This document shows, piece by piece, positions 38,844-49,786 of a stretch of 64,000 nt of DNA; within the stretch, counting starts at the first letter, position 1, and every line of letters begins with the position of its first letter. Below the pieces are notes generated by a model. The model was not told the origin of the DNA. It searched no databases and saw only the letters and a program-made list of their open reading frames with translations. The position numbers and the translations under genes are program-made. This DNA is from Rotaria sp. Silwood1 (Eukaryota; Rotifera; Eurotatoria; Philodinida; Philodinidae), in contig CAJNOP010000032.1 of the NCBI GenBank assembly GCA_905250075.1, positions 1,614,667 through 1,678,666 on the forward strand, given 5' to 3'.

Positions 38844-41800
38844 ATGTCATCTCTTGCTAATCGTTATGATCATTCTAATTTTGTTCCTAAATCAGAATAT
38901 GATTCATCAGTTAATAGACAAAATGAGGTTTGCTATTTAATATTTAAAAGTCTAGATTTATTTAATATTTATTAATTTTAGAGTATGATGCATAAAGTCA
39001 AAGATGTTGTTTCGAAATTTTTTCAACCATCGTTTTTATTCACAGCTAGTAATAATGAAATAGATAGTCCTGTAAGTCAACAAAATGTTCACAAACTGTT
39101 TTTTTTAATTCATTAGCAATTTCATTTTAGAAACGAAAACGACAAATATCTATTGAAGAATTAGATGATGAACAACAAATTGAGACAACTGCAACTACTA
39201 CAATAAAAAATCAAATTATAGCATCAAAATCAAAATGTAAGAGAATTCAAATATACGAAAATCATTTATATTAATAATATATGATTTAAATCTTTTTTTT
39301 TTTTTTTTGTAAACTCAGATCTTCATCAACCTGTCAGAGACGATGAATCACAATTTACTGATGATGACGATAATAATAATCAGGATGTATCATCAATTGA
39401 ACAAGATTTAAAAGAAATCGAACAACAAAAAAAACGACGTCGTACAACTAATTATCAACAGATACATACAAACAATCGTCATCATGAAAATGAAAAAACA
39501 AGTATAAGTTCAATTCTTTTTTTTTTTTCTTAATCATTATTATTATTATTTATTCGAATAGATTCAACAGATAGTATTAGTTCATTATCAAATCGTCGAC
39601 TTCATTGTACAACATCTACAGAACTAAATTCTAATGAAAGAATAAATCGAATTATATCATCTACACAACGTTTTAATATCACATCAACATCAAATTATGA
39701 TCCATCAAAATCACCTCTTTTTTCTGTCGATAATAGAGTAAGGAAATTTTCTTTTTCTTCTTCGTAAAAAGAACCCTTTGCCTTATTGAATAATATAAAA
39801 ATAAAACATATAAACGATGGTTGATACTATCAGCTATCGTGATATATCTCATACGAAGATAATCTATTGTACATCAGCAAGTACTTCGATTGACATGTTA
39901 TATATTTATGCTTCATTCTCGAGAGTTATAGGTTTTTTGCGTTATCGATAGATGATATATGCGCATACTCTTCGAAATGAGAGAAAAAGAAATTTTCTAA
40001 TTAATCGTCAATATTGAATAGATATGCAGAAATTTTCTTTCATATATGGGTTGATAGTAAAAAAAAGACAAGGATCCATTTGCTTGCCTTGTTATATCAT
40101 TCTTCAACTGATTTTCTTGCATCAGGAATCTTGAATATAATGCTATGGATCTGGCACCATGTAACTTGATGAACTTGTTTCTTGATAGTACTACTTTTTG
40201 TGTACTCTAATATGTACATATATAGATGGTTAAGCATTGAAAGGCAGAAGAATGATGTAATACCATAAGCAAATATAACATTGTTTCTCTTATCAGTTCA
40301 TACAGAAAGAAAGTTTCTTACAAAAGAATTAAAGTATCATCGCCACTGTTGTGGAGTTTAACTCTTGAATGATAAAGTATGGAAGCAAGAAAGATTTTTT
40401 TTTTTTTATTAGTACACTTCCATGATAGAAGTGAACGGAGGACAGAAAAAGTTGCCTAGCTCTTCTTTTATGAGTTGAATATCTATGTCAAGTTTCATCA
40501 ATAACGGAAATTAATATTTTATTGTATAGAAACAAACGGAAACAACAACAATAACAACAACAAATCTTAAATCGAATGAATTTTCAGCAAATTATTTACT
40601 AGCAACTAGTCTAACAGATCGACCTCAATTATCTAAATCAAATAGTCAACAATCATCAGCAACATTAACAAATAAAAATCGATTAGTAAGAAAACAAAAT
40701 TTTAATTTTCAAATATTTTACTTTTTTTTTTTTAAAAAAAAACTTTAGTTATCAAATGAACGAAAAATGTTTGGTGTTAATTATGCATCAATTAATTCAC
40801 ATCGTTTACCTTATATTGAAAGACTTCGTCGACGAACTTTACAAGATTGTATACGACTTGATCGTACACTTGATAATGAACCGTAAATATTGAAAAAAAA
40901 ACAAAATTTATCTTCACTTCTATTTATAATCATTCATTTCTTTTTTAAGATTATCTATATCACCAATTGATGAACACAAATTGAAAACTAATTCTTCAGA
41001 ACTAACTCGAACAAAAGTACAAGAAAAAGAATGTGGTATTCAATGTAATGTAAGTAAATTATCTTTGAAAATTTCATCAAAATTATTTTGTTGTTTTTTT
41101 TTTTTTTACATAGATTTCAAATGTTGAAAATTCAATAGAATCAAATAAAAAACTTCAACGTGCATTTCCACCAATTGATATTCAATATGAAGCATTATCA
41201 GTACCAATTACTGAAAAAACTCAATCATCTACTCAAACAGATTCATCAATTCAAACACATAGTTCAATAACAATTGAAAAAGTACAAACATCACTGCCAA
41301 AAATTGATATTACAAAGCCTAAAGTAAGAAATAAAACACTATGAATAAATAATTAAAAATTTATTTAAAGGTACTTGGTGATGTTACACCATTCTCATGG
41401 CCAAAATTTGCTCGTGCTCAAGAAGAATATGCTAAAAAATATCCAGAAAAATGTACTGATACAAGTATGTCATTTCTTTTAACTAATTTTCATTTAATTA
41501 ATCTTATTTTCTTTAGTACTTTCTAAATCAAATATTAATACAAATTCAACAGTATTTCAACAAACAAACACAACTTCTAATACAATATCAAAATCATCAA
41601 CACTTCCTATGTCATCATTACAATCTGTTCAATCAATTTGGAAATGTCCTTCATGTACTAAAGAACATCCAGCACAAACAGCATCATGTTCACTTTGTCA
41701 TGGTATTAATCCGAATTATAAAAAATTAAGTGGTTAGTAATGTTAATGAAATATGAAATGATCATTGTGTTTATTTTTCTTTTAATTCAGCGATTCAATC

Positions 41801-44174
41801 AACATTACCAGTCGAAAAAGAATCAACTATACCTATACCTGCTGCTACTACCATTATTAATCAAACTGTAACAACAAAAGAAAATCCAGTGATCACTCCT
41901 GCTCCAATAACTGCTAATCCACAATTTAGTATAACGGCAACTAAAGAAAATCCAGTGATCACTCCTATTTTTGGATTTGGTACANNNNNNNNNNNNNNNN
42001 NNNNNNNNNNNNNNNNNNNNNNNNNNNNNNNNNNNNNNNNNNNNNNNNNNNNNNNNNNNNNNNNNNNNNNNNNNNNNNNNNNNNACAACAACAACTAAAG
42101 AAAATCCAGTGATTACTCCTGCTCCAATAACTACTACTCTTGGATTTGGTACAGCGGCCACAACAACTACAGAAAATCCAGTGATCACTGCGGCTCCAAT
42201 AACTACTACTCTGCAATTTGGTACAACAGCAACAACTCAAGAAAATCCTATTTCAACCGATGCTTTTCGTTCCACATTTGGCACAACGCCAGTTATATCA
42301 CCAGTCGTAGTAACTAAAGAAAATTCTGTGCCTAATAACCCACTATCTGTATTTGGTACAGCAACAACTAAGGAAAGTTTTTCAATTACTAGTACTACGC
42401 CTTCATTAGGCTCAATACCATTCAATCAATCATTAGCTAGTAATACAAGTAATCCTATTCAATTTGGTACAATATTGCAGCCTTTTTCTTCGGTATCATC
42501 AACAAGTTTTACTGCACCAGTTACAAGTTCTACTGCTCCTTCAATTGCTACAGCAACATCAAGTATACCAATGTCACCATCATCATCATCATCTATACTA
42601 CCAATTTTTGGACCATTTGGTAGTACTTCAACGGCAACAGTAGCACCAGCTATTCATATTTCATCCGATCAGTCTACTTCGCTTACAAAAGAACTCACTA
42701 CGTCAACTCCATTTTCGGCAACAAATCCAATTTTATTTGGTTCTTCAACAATAACACCAGCTTCTACGACGACAAATTTATTTTCGACATCATCAACAAC
42801 AAGCACTTTTCCCCTGTCGAACAATTTTACATCCACAAGTACGACATCAGCGCCATTTCAATTTGGTACCGGTGGTTTTAATTTTGGAGTTAGTTCTACA
42901 ACAACACCAAATAATCCTCCATTTGGATTTACTTCTACTGCTAGTTCTCCAAATTTATTTCCACCACCAACTACTACTTCATCAGTTAGTTCAAATACTG
43001 CACCCTTTTTTGGTACAACTCCATTTGGATCAACTCAAGCATCAACTGAAAAATCTTTAAATTCATCAAATAATCCACCAGTTATGTTTGGTTTTGGATC
43101 TTCATCAAATACAACAACAAATCCTATTCAAACTCCAACAACATCAGCATTTTCTACTGGTGGCTTTCCATTTGTACCTCCATCATCATCAACAACAGTA
43201 TCAACATTCGGTGCTGCTCCATCTGCATTATCGTCTAGTGGATCATCGAGTTCATTTAATTTTGGTGTAGCACCAACCGCTTCTACAAACCCTACTCAGT
43301 TTCTGTTAACTGGAACAACATCTATATCAACTTTATCTGGTTCTACAGTTGAAACTCTAAAGTAAAATACTAATCATCTGATGAAGAAAGATCTTCAACT
43401 GATTAATCGTTTTTGAGACGAAACCATGGATTTCATGTATATGCTAGTTTTCTTAGTGAGACTAACAAAAATCTAAAAAGTTCATCTCGATGTGTTTTTG
43501 AAGTTGATTAATGATCATCTTATTGAATTTCCAACTCAATTTTAGGTATCTAACGAAAAATCAAATAACAGAATTTCGATCTGAAGTTTTGTTCATAGGT
43601 CATTTAAATGATGCTTGAAAAAATATTCTGAAAGTTTCAGTCGAAAAGAAGATTCATTTATTAGAATATCAAATTTATTTACAGCTAAAACTTTCAAAAT
43701 ATTCTATGAGTGATCGAATCTATCTATGAGCACAACTTCAAATTGAAATTTCATTATATGACTTTTTAATAAATACTTGAAAATGAGTCAAAAATTGGAA
43801 ATGAATTTTTCTAAAGGGAAAATCATAACCTTAACTTTTAAACAATATCATAAAAATGCAACAATAAGTCAAGAGCTTGAACTGTTATGAAACTCATTGT
43901 CGGTGCCAAAATTAGTAGTTTGAATAAGTAAAAATATTTTGAAATGTAGAAATCTGATTAATTACCAGACTGGGTACCGAACCCTGTTACAAGACATTAC
44001 TCTATAGCAATTAATCAGTTGAGAAACCTTCTACGTCGTATCCTCATCAAAACTTCTTAATATCATATGTTAATTGTTGTTTTCTATTTTAGTCCTTACA
44101 GTGTTATGAGTAGTGATAGTTCATCGACAGGTCAACGTCGAATTCGTAAAGCTAAACGTCAACTACAAAGTTAA
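38844..44174 (+). CDS. Nup153-like FG nucleoporin with RanBP2-type zinc finger
   Basis: Thirteen exons: 38844-38927, 38982-39071, 39131-39236, 39319-39501, 39562-39737, 40530-40685, 40749-40882, 40950-41049, 41114-41323, 41371-41464, 41517-41732, 41791-43361 and 44093-44174; roughly 1,030-1,070 aa. Near the N-terminus is an amphipathic helix (MHKVKDVVSKFFQPSFLF), reminiscent of the membrane-binding helix of Nup153/Nup1, and basic KKRRR. One canonical zinc finger, WKCPSC..CSLC, sits in exon 11. Exon 12 is an FG domain: many FG, GFGT, FGTT and FNFG repeats in Thr/Ser-rich sequence, plus a KENPVIT repeat unit. The C-terminus STGQRRIRKAKRQLQS is a basic tail like that of Nup153. Nup153 lies in the nuclear basket and binds importins through FG repeats. 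Vertebrate Nup153 has four zinc fingers; only one is seen. The 100-N gap lies inside the KENPVIT repeat and shifts the apparent frame, so its true length must be a multiple of three. Confidence 0.85.
41876..42262 (+). repeat. Coding tandem repeat KENPVITPAPIT..FGT in the nucleoporin
   Basis: At least five degenerate units of about 60-75 bp encoding T-K-E-N-P-V-I-T, then an APIT segment and an FGT or FSI end; the assembly gap falls within the array. Confidence 0.85.
41985..42084. other. Assembly gap (100 N)
   Basis: Exactly 100 N, the conventional placeholder for unknown size. Codon boundaries on both sides fall exactly at the gap edges, so the missing coding length is a multiple of three and cannot be 100. 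Confidence 0.99.
43968..44026 (-). other. tRNA-like relic in nucleoporin intron 12
   Basis: On the minus strand CTCAACTGATTAATTGC resembles an A box and GGGTTCGGTACCC resembles a T-arm/B box at about the right spacing, but acceptor and anticodon stems are not convincing. Possibly a degraded tRNA or tRNA-derived SINE head. Confidence 0.25.
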
Positions 44175-44227
44175 AAAGAAATTTAATCTTTTAAACAATA
44201 TTAATAATTATCATACTTTTTCTTCTT

Positions 44228-44244
44228 TGTGTGTGTGTGTGTGT
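44228..44244 (+). repeat. (GT)n microsatellite
   Basis: About eight GT repeats in the 3' region of the nucleoporin gene. Confidence 0.9.
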
Positions 44245-44392
44245 TTTTTTTTCTTGTTCTTTATATCTATCAATTGTATGCATGCTTAAAAAGGACGGAA
44301 TGTAAGAATCTTTTTTTTTTTTTTTCGTTTTGTTTTTGTTTCATGAGAGTAATGAATAGAACAGAAAAACAAGAAATTAATAAATAAAACTA

Positions 44393-44398
44393 AAGTTA
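44393..44398 (+). promoter_or_regulatory. Poly(A) signal of the nucleoporin gene
   Basis: AATAAA located only 25 nt before the BUD31 start codon; an earlier weak site may be used instead. Confidence 0.4.
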
Positions 44399-44423
44399 CA
44401 ATTATCTTGTAGATTATCTATTC

Positions 44424-44980
44424 ATGGTTAAAGTACGAAAAACTTCAAAACCACCACCTGATGGATGGTAAGTATTTATTTTAATATGATTATTATTATT
44501 TGCTTTTTTTTTTGTATTTTAAAACTATAATTTTAGGGATTTAATTGAACCAACATTGGATGAATTAGAAGCAAAAATGCGTGAAGCTGAATTAACACCA
44601 CATGAAGGTAAACGTAAAGTTGAAACATTATGGCCTATATTTAAAGTTCATCATCAAAAATCACGTTATATCTATGATCTTTATTATAAACGTAAGACAA
44701 TAAGTAAAGAATTATATGATTATTGTTTGAAACATTCAATTGGTGATAAAAATTTAATTGGTAAGATAATAATTTAATTTCTAGAAAAGATATTATTTCT
44801 CTTTTATTTTTAGCACAATGGAAAAAACAAGGTTATGAAAATCTTTGTTGTCTTCGATGTATTCAACCACGTGATACAAATTTTAATAAAAAATGTATTT
44901 GTCGTGTACCAAAAGAAAAATTAGAAGAAGGCAAAGTTGTTGAATGTGTTCATTGTGGATGTCGTGGATGCTCCGGTTAA
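44424..44980 (+). CDS. BUD31: BUD31 (G10) spliceosome protein
   Basis: Three exons, 44424-44467, 44537-44760 and 44814-44980; 144 aa, the same length I recall for animal BUD31. BUD31 is a component of activated spliceosomes that contacts the snRNA core. The sequence is almost entirely diagnostic: [80 protein letters not shown] and the closing [11 protein letters not shown] zinc-binding cysteines. The start ATG opens [15 protein letters not shown], the normal beginning. A splice acceptor (TTGTAG, ending 44412) lies 11 nt before the ATG and the upstream nucleoporin stop is only 249 nt away, so the transcript 5' end may be formed by trans-splicing. AATAAA is present at 45072. Confidence 0.98.
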
Positions 44981-45071
44981 TTATGATATAGATTCTTTCT
45001 GTTTTTTTTCTTTCTGTATCTTTCGTTTTATTTATTGTATAAACAAACAATTAAGAACAAGACAAAAAAAC

Positions 45072-45077
45072 AATAAA
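45072..45077 (+). promoter_or_regulatory. Poly(A) signal of BUD31
   Basis: AATAAA about 90 nt after the BUD31 stop codon; it is 21 nt before the end of the convergent minus-strand gene. Confidence 0.5.
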
Positions 45078-45097
45078 ATAAATACTTGTCATTAAAT

Positions 45098-48024
45098 TTA
45101 TAGAGAAATAAGACGATGTGTTGATGATATTTTATTGTAAGTTGTGCGAAATATTTCTATGAGTTCTTGATAGATTTTATCAGTTGAAATACCTGAAGCG
45201 ACATTTGTTCCGATTAATGGTTCTAAATTAAATTTACATGGTTGTTTTGTATTTTTGTTTTTTTTTCTTCTGAGAAACAATTCACACACTTTAACTAGAC
45301 GTTCTGAACTTGATGAATTATGATTATTTAAAGTAAAAAAGAAATACAGATTTATCTGTTAAAGCAAAAACGAATAAGATTCATAAAGACGTATCGTAGC
45401 TTCAAAAATTGATCATACAAATTTACTTTAAATTTGTTTCCAACAATAAGTAATATCCTCACAGTATTTCTATAAATTCAGGATCCCTAGAAAACTCAAA
45501 ACCTAGTTTTTCCACATCGCAAACTCAGAATTTATTTTTGATTACACAAATTGATAGATTAACTCAATTAAATTTGAGAAAAGCATATATGCCTCTTTTT
45601 CTCAAAGAAAATAGCAAAAATCACTTTCTATTTTTCTTAAAATTATTGAAGCTCAGTTAAAAACAATTAGATTTAATTTCATTGAAATCTTTTCTGAAAA
45701 CATTTTTTTTTGGATTCAAGTTACTATTATGAAAAAAAATAGAAATTAAATCTGTATGATAAATTTTTTGAAACCATTGTATGTTACTGTAACTAATGGA
45801 GAAGTAATCAGCAATATCTAATCTTCAATTTTTCATTCTTTTCTAACAGCTTGATTAGTATCTTGCGCATTAAGGATTATTGTAATTGACTGTTTTCAAA
45901 TTCCACGTATATATACTAACTTCATGATATTTTTCAATTTTGTTCATTATTTCTACTGCTACAAAGTGAGTTTTTAGAAAAGAGTCTTATATAATGTCAC
46001 AGAGAAAATAGCTTTGTTTTATTACAGTAAAAAACTGAGCGAAATACATATGGTTCCAATGAACTACGAACTTAGAACTCGAAAATAGTTAACCTATATG
46101 TTGTATATTAATGAAGAAACGACCCGAAGTGAAACTCGCGGTTTGACCCACAACAAAGTCTTAGCAACAGTAGAAAAGGCCTACAAGAGTTTGTCTCTAT
46201 GTATCTTTGGAACTGAGTTATGATCATGTTATTCAATTTTCGACTCAGCTATAGATACATATCTACAAAAGCAAAAGTGAAAAATTCGATGTAAAATTTC
46301 GCCTATATTTAAAAAAAATTATTCTTTGCCATAGGTATGATACTAAAATTGTGCTCAGATGAAAATTCACTTGTTCAACAAAAAGAACAAATTTTCAGGA
46401 TACTGTAAGAATCATTAGACCTATCCTATGAACAAAACTTGATATCCTGCTGTCGAGTACATATTAAAAATTCAGAAAATGATCATAAATCAGTTTGAAG
46501 GTATATTGGAGCTGAATCTTTAAACTTTTGCAAGTCTCATCAAGGCATTCTTGTAGGTTTAACATTATTTCCTAAAATGAAAATAATTGTATCAAACTTC
46601 ATTTTAATATATAATTGATTATCTCAAGTATAACATTTTGTTAAACTTTACTTTAGAAATAAGAAAAGAATGACGATATTAAATTAATATGAACTCGAAT
46701 TGATGTTTTTTATCAATTACAAATCTCACCTTCAATAACAACATATCGATTGTTTCGATCAATTTCATTTATTAATTCTCGTTTATTCATTTTTCTTCCA
46801 GTTCGTATACTTATAACATTATTTGGAAAACTAAATTTCAACGAAAAAAAAAAAAATATTTTCTATACAATTATATAATAAAGATCTTATATTTACTCAA
46901 AATCGATTGCATAAAATTTAAGAAAACCAATAAATAAATCGTCTACTTCAACATTAACATTTATTGATATCCATATTTTTGCTAAATCAATTGTATCAAA
47001 TAAATTTAATTTACGAATATCAATATTCTTATCAAATTTATTAATTGATATTATTTCATTAAAACGAGGTACGATTGGTGAAGGTAAAATTGCTATTTGT
47101 AAATAATAGATACACATTAATGTAAGACAATATCCATTAAAACTATAATGTATTCGTTGTTTAAGATTATATTTTGATGCCCAATATCTAAGTATGAGAT
47201 TTTATTTTGAAAAAAAAACGAAAAAGAAAAAAAAATAATTATTTAAATTAACTTAATAATATTAATAAGTATTGGTAATCGATGATCACATTCAGAATAA
47301 AATCTCATTAGATATGTATTTCGTATAGTAACAGCTTCATTTAAATATATATTACATGTCATAGATCTATATCATAATAGACAGTTATATAAGAAAATAA
47401 TAATATTTTTCTTATAAAAACATACGTTAATAAATCAAAAAATCTAAGTATTGGAAATGTTTTTTTGACTAATTTTACATGTCGAAAATATTCTTCATTA
47501 AAACAAATTAATTAATAGAATTATAAATAAATTAGAATTTTACCTCCATGTTGAAATATATCACAAATTTTTTGTAAAATATAACTTGATTCATATTCAC
47601 TTAACTAATAAAAGATAATAAAAGTATTGAAATCTTTCATTTTAATTACTTCATCATGTGATATCATTAAACAAATATCAAGTTCACTAGTACACTGACT
47701 AAATCCATTAACTGTTGATCCAATAATGTATAAACCAGCATCTATTTTATATATTAGAATTATCAAAATTATGTTGATATTATTTTTACATACATGGAAA
47801 TATATCTCGAAATAATTCTTGAAGACTATTAACTAATTTATATTTAATTTTTTGAATAAATTCACTTGTTTGATTACATTGCCATAATTCATAGAGTTCA
47901 TTATTAAACTATATCATATAAAATATCGATTATTCGTACTATTTAAAATTTTTACTTACAGTTGATCTCGATGGATTGAATTTAACTTCACGATTACTAT
48001 TATTATTAGATGAAGAAATGGGAT
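45098..48024 (-). CDS. GLD2/TUTase-type nucleotidyltransferase with altered active site, 5' partial
   Basis: Minus-strand exons 48024-47960, 47908-47794, 47741-47650, 47604-47544, 47468-47426, 47366-47253, 47187-46897, 46830-46730 and 45294-45098; frame closes, 358 visible residues. The family adds A or U tails to RNA. Domains in order: N-terminal helix (NNELYELWQCNQTSEFIQKI), nucleotidyltransferase core (AGLYIIGSTVNGFSQC, TSELDICLMIS), central region (NTYLMRFYSECDHRLPIL, KYWASKYNL), NGYCLTLMCIYYLQ, and the PAP-associated segment (DDLFIGFLKFYAIDFDF, VISIRTGRKM, EPLIGTNVASG). The usual D-x-D catalytic pair is here E-L-D (Glu codon 47685-47683) and the usual third Asp (DIS-x-N-N motif) is Asn in CNIYLNE (codon 47353-47351). 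This suggests a catalytically weak or dead enzyme, although the gene is otherwise intact. The first exon(s) with the start codon were not found; the last intron (45295-46729) is 1.4 kb. Closest subfamily looks like GLD2/TENT2, uncertain. Confidence 0.87.
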
Positions 48025-49786
48025 CTACAATTTCAAATGTAATGCAAAAGAAAAACTTAAGATTAAACAGGTCAGAGCAAGCTCAAGATATTATTTTGTC
48101 TTTAAACAGCTTACTGTTCTAAAGTTATTGAATTTAAAATTTTTTTCTAATAACCATACTGAAATTCTTTTATTTTATTTAGTATAATGTAAAACACCAT
48201 TGTTTTTTCAATTCTGACTGCTTACAACCTTCTTCGAACTTTGTTCGATTGAACTGAAATTTTTACCACAAATCTTTGGACATATTTCTACACAGGTAAA
48301 ATCGGCTATTTTGGTTTTTGGCTTTTTTTTGATGTTACCAACTGAGTTTATGGTGTTTCATGATCTTCTATTACTTCTTGTTTGCATGGATTGTTCATAG
48401 GTGACGTTTTAACCTTCCATTGTCATTTATTCTTACCATATGCTTTGTCCTTCCGATTTTGTCATTTCCTTGATTCTTTCTTTTCACCTGTCGTTCTCTC
48501 TACTTTTTATTCTCTATCCTGGTTGCTTATATAAATGTGTGTTTTGTATATAAACAATGCGATCTTATGATATGAAGTAATAGAATAAAACATTATCTCA
48601 TCCATATTAATACTTTTTCTATCAAAGATCGTCGCACTTTCCTATCTGGATTTATAGAATTCTGAAGATCAACACTCAGATTTGAGCTTATATCTCTGAG
48701 ATATAGTCTGAAGTATCTCCAAAAATATGTTCATCTGAATCGAATAAAGTTTTATCGAACGCGTGTCTCCTTATTCTAACTGCCCTATCTATAAAGAAAT
48801 AAGATTGATACTTGTTTTGCAAGAGAAGGTAATCTAATTTATAGTCCTAGAAAAGATTTTTTCTGTACCTCGCATCTCAGTCATCATGAGGAATAGAAGT
48901 TTGAAATTATTTTTACTCATACTATTTTTTTTCTTTGATACTTTCAACATGAGTATGCAAAAAAACCGTCTATTGTCTTTTTAAGATCCATAGTCCACTG
49001 ATAGTTCAATAAACTGATCTGAAGCTTTTTGAAAAATTTTCTTCATATCTTGATATTATTTTCTGCAAGTTCCATTATACTAGAAGAATATGACGTACGA
49101 ATATTCAGAACTAATCATTTATTTGATAAGAACTAAGACAAACTTTAATAGGCAGTCTTTTAAGATTACGAAGCGAAATCCGAATGGTGCCATTGATCTA
49201 CATGTCTAATGCAGTATTTTCAAACTTCTAGCCACTATGTTGACAGAGATCTACTAGAAGGAAAGATACTTGTCCATATTAAATAAATATGACATACATC
49301 CATTGAAGAATTTGTATTTGAAAGTAGTATTGAACATTTCTTTATTTTCAAAATAGATAAGTTTACTAATAAAACTCTTGATTAAAGTACTATTTTTGTT
49401 GGCGGGTAAAACAAAAGTAAATATCTTCTATTACAGAAATGAATTATCATTTTTTTTTAATATAAAAGACACTATATTTATAAAAAAAAACAGTTTACAC
49501 TTTCTCTTTTCTTTCTTTCTTCTACGTGTATTGTGTACATGACCAAAGAATAGAGAAACGAACAAGTGTGCCGCTAGAATCACTATCCACCTGTCATAGA
49601 ATGTAGAGTCCTCTTTCCGTTCATCCTCAGGGATACGTAAAAATCTATTCACGAAAATCTTGTTTTTTTTTTTTAATAAATAAACTATTCTTATAGTTTA
49701 TTTCTATGAACTCATTCGTGTTGGTTTTTTTTAGTTTAAATTGATTTAAAAAATTAACAACAAGACATTACTTTAAGAGCTTTACC
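48025..49786. other. Intergenic; may hide 5' exon(s) of the minus-strand TUTase-like gene
   Basis: The first visible TUTase exon begins with a splice acceptor, so upstream exon(s) should lie here. None could be identified confidently. The promoter of guanylate kinase presumably lies at the right end. Confidence 0.4.

Noticed and set aside
41823..42240. Minus-strand open frames across the N gap
   Set aside because: They include N codons and mirror the Thr/Pro repeat of the nucleoporin in antisense.
48300..48600. LTR-like stretch with TATA-type TTATATAAAT and AATAAA
   Set aside because: No matching second LTR, no terminal TG..CA pair with target duplication, and no retroelement coding sequence nearby.
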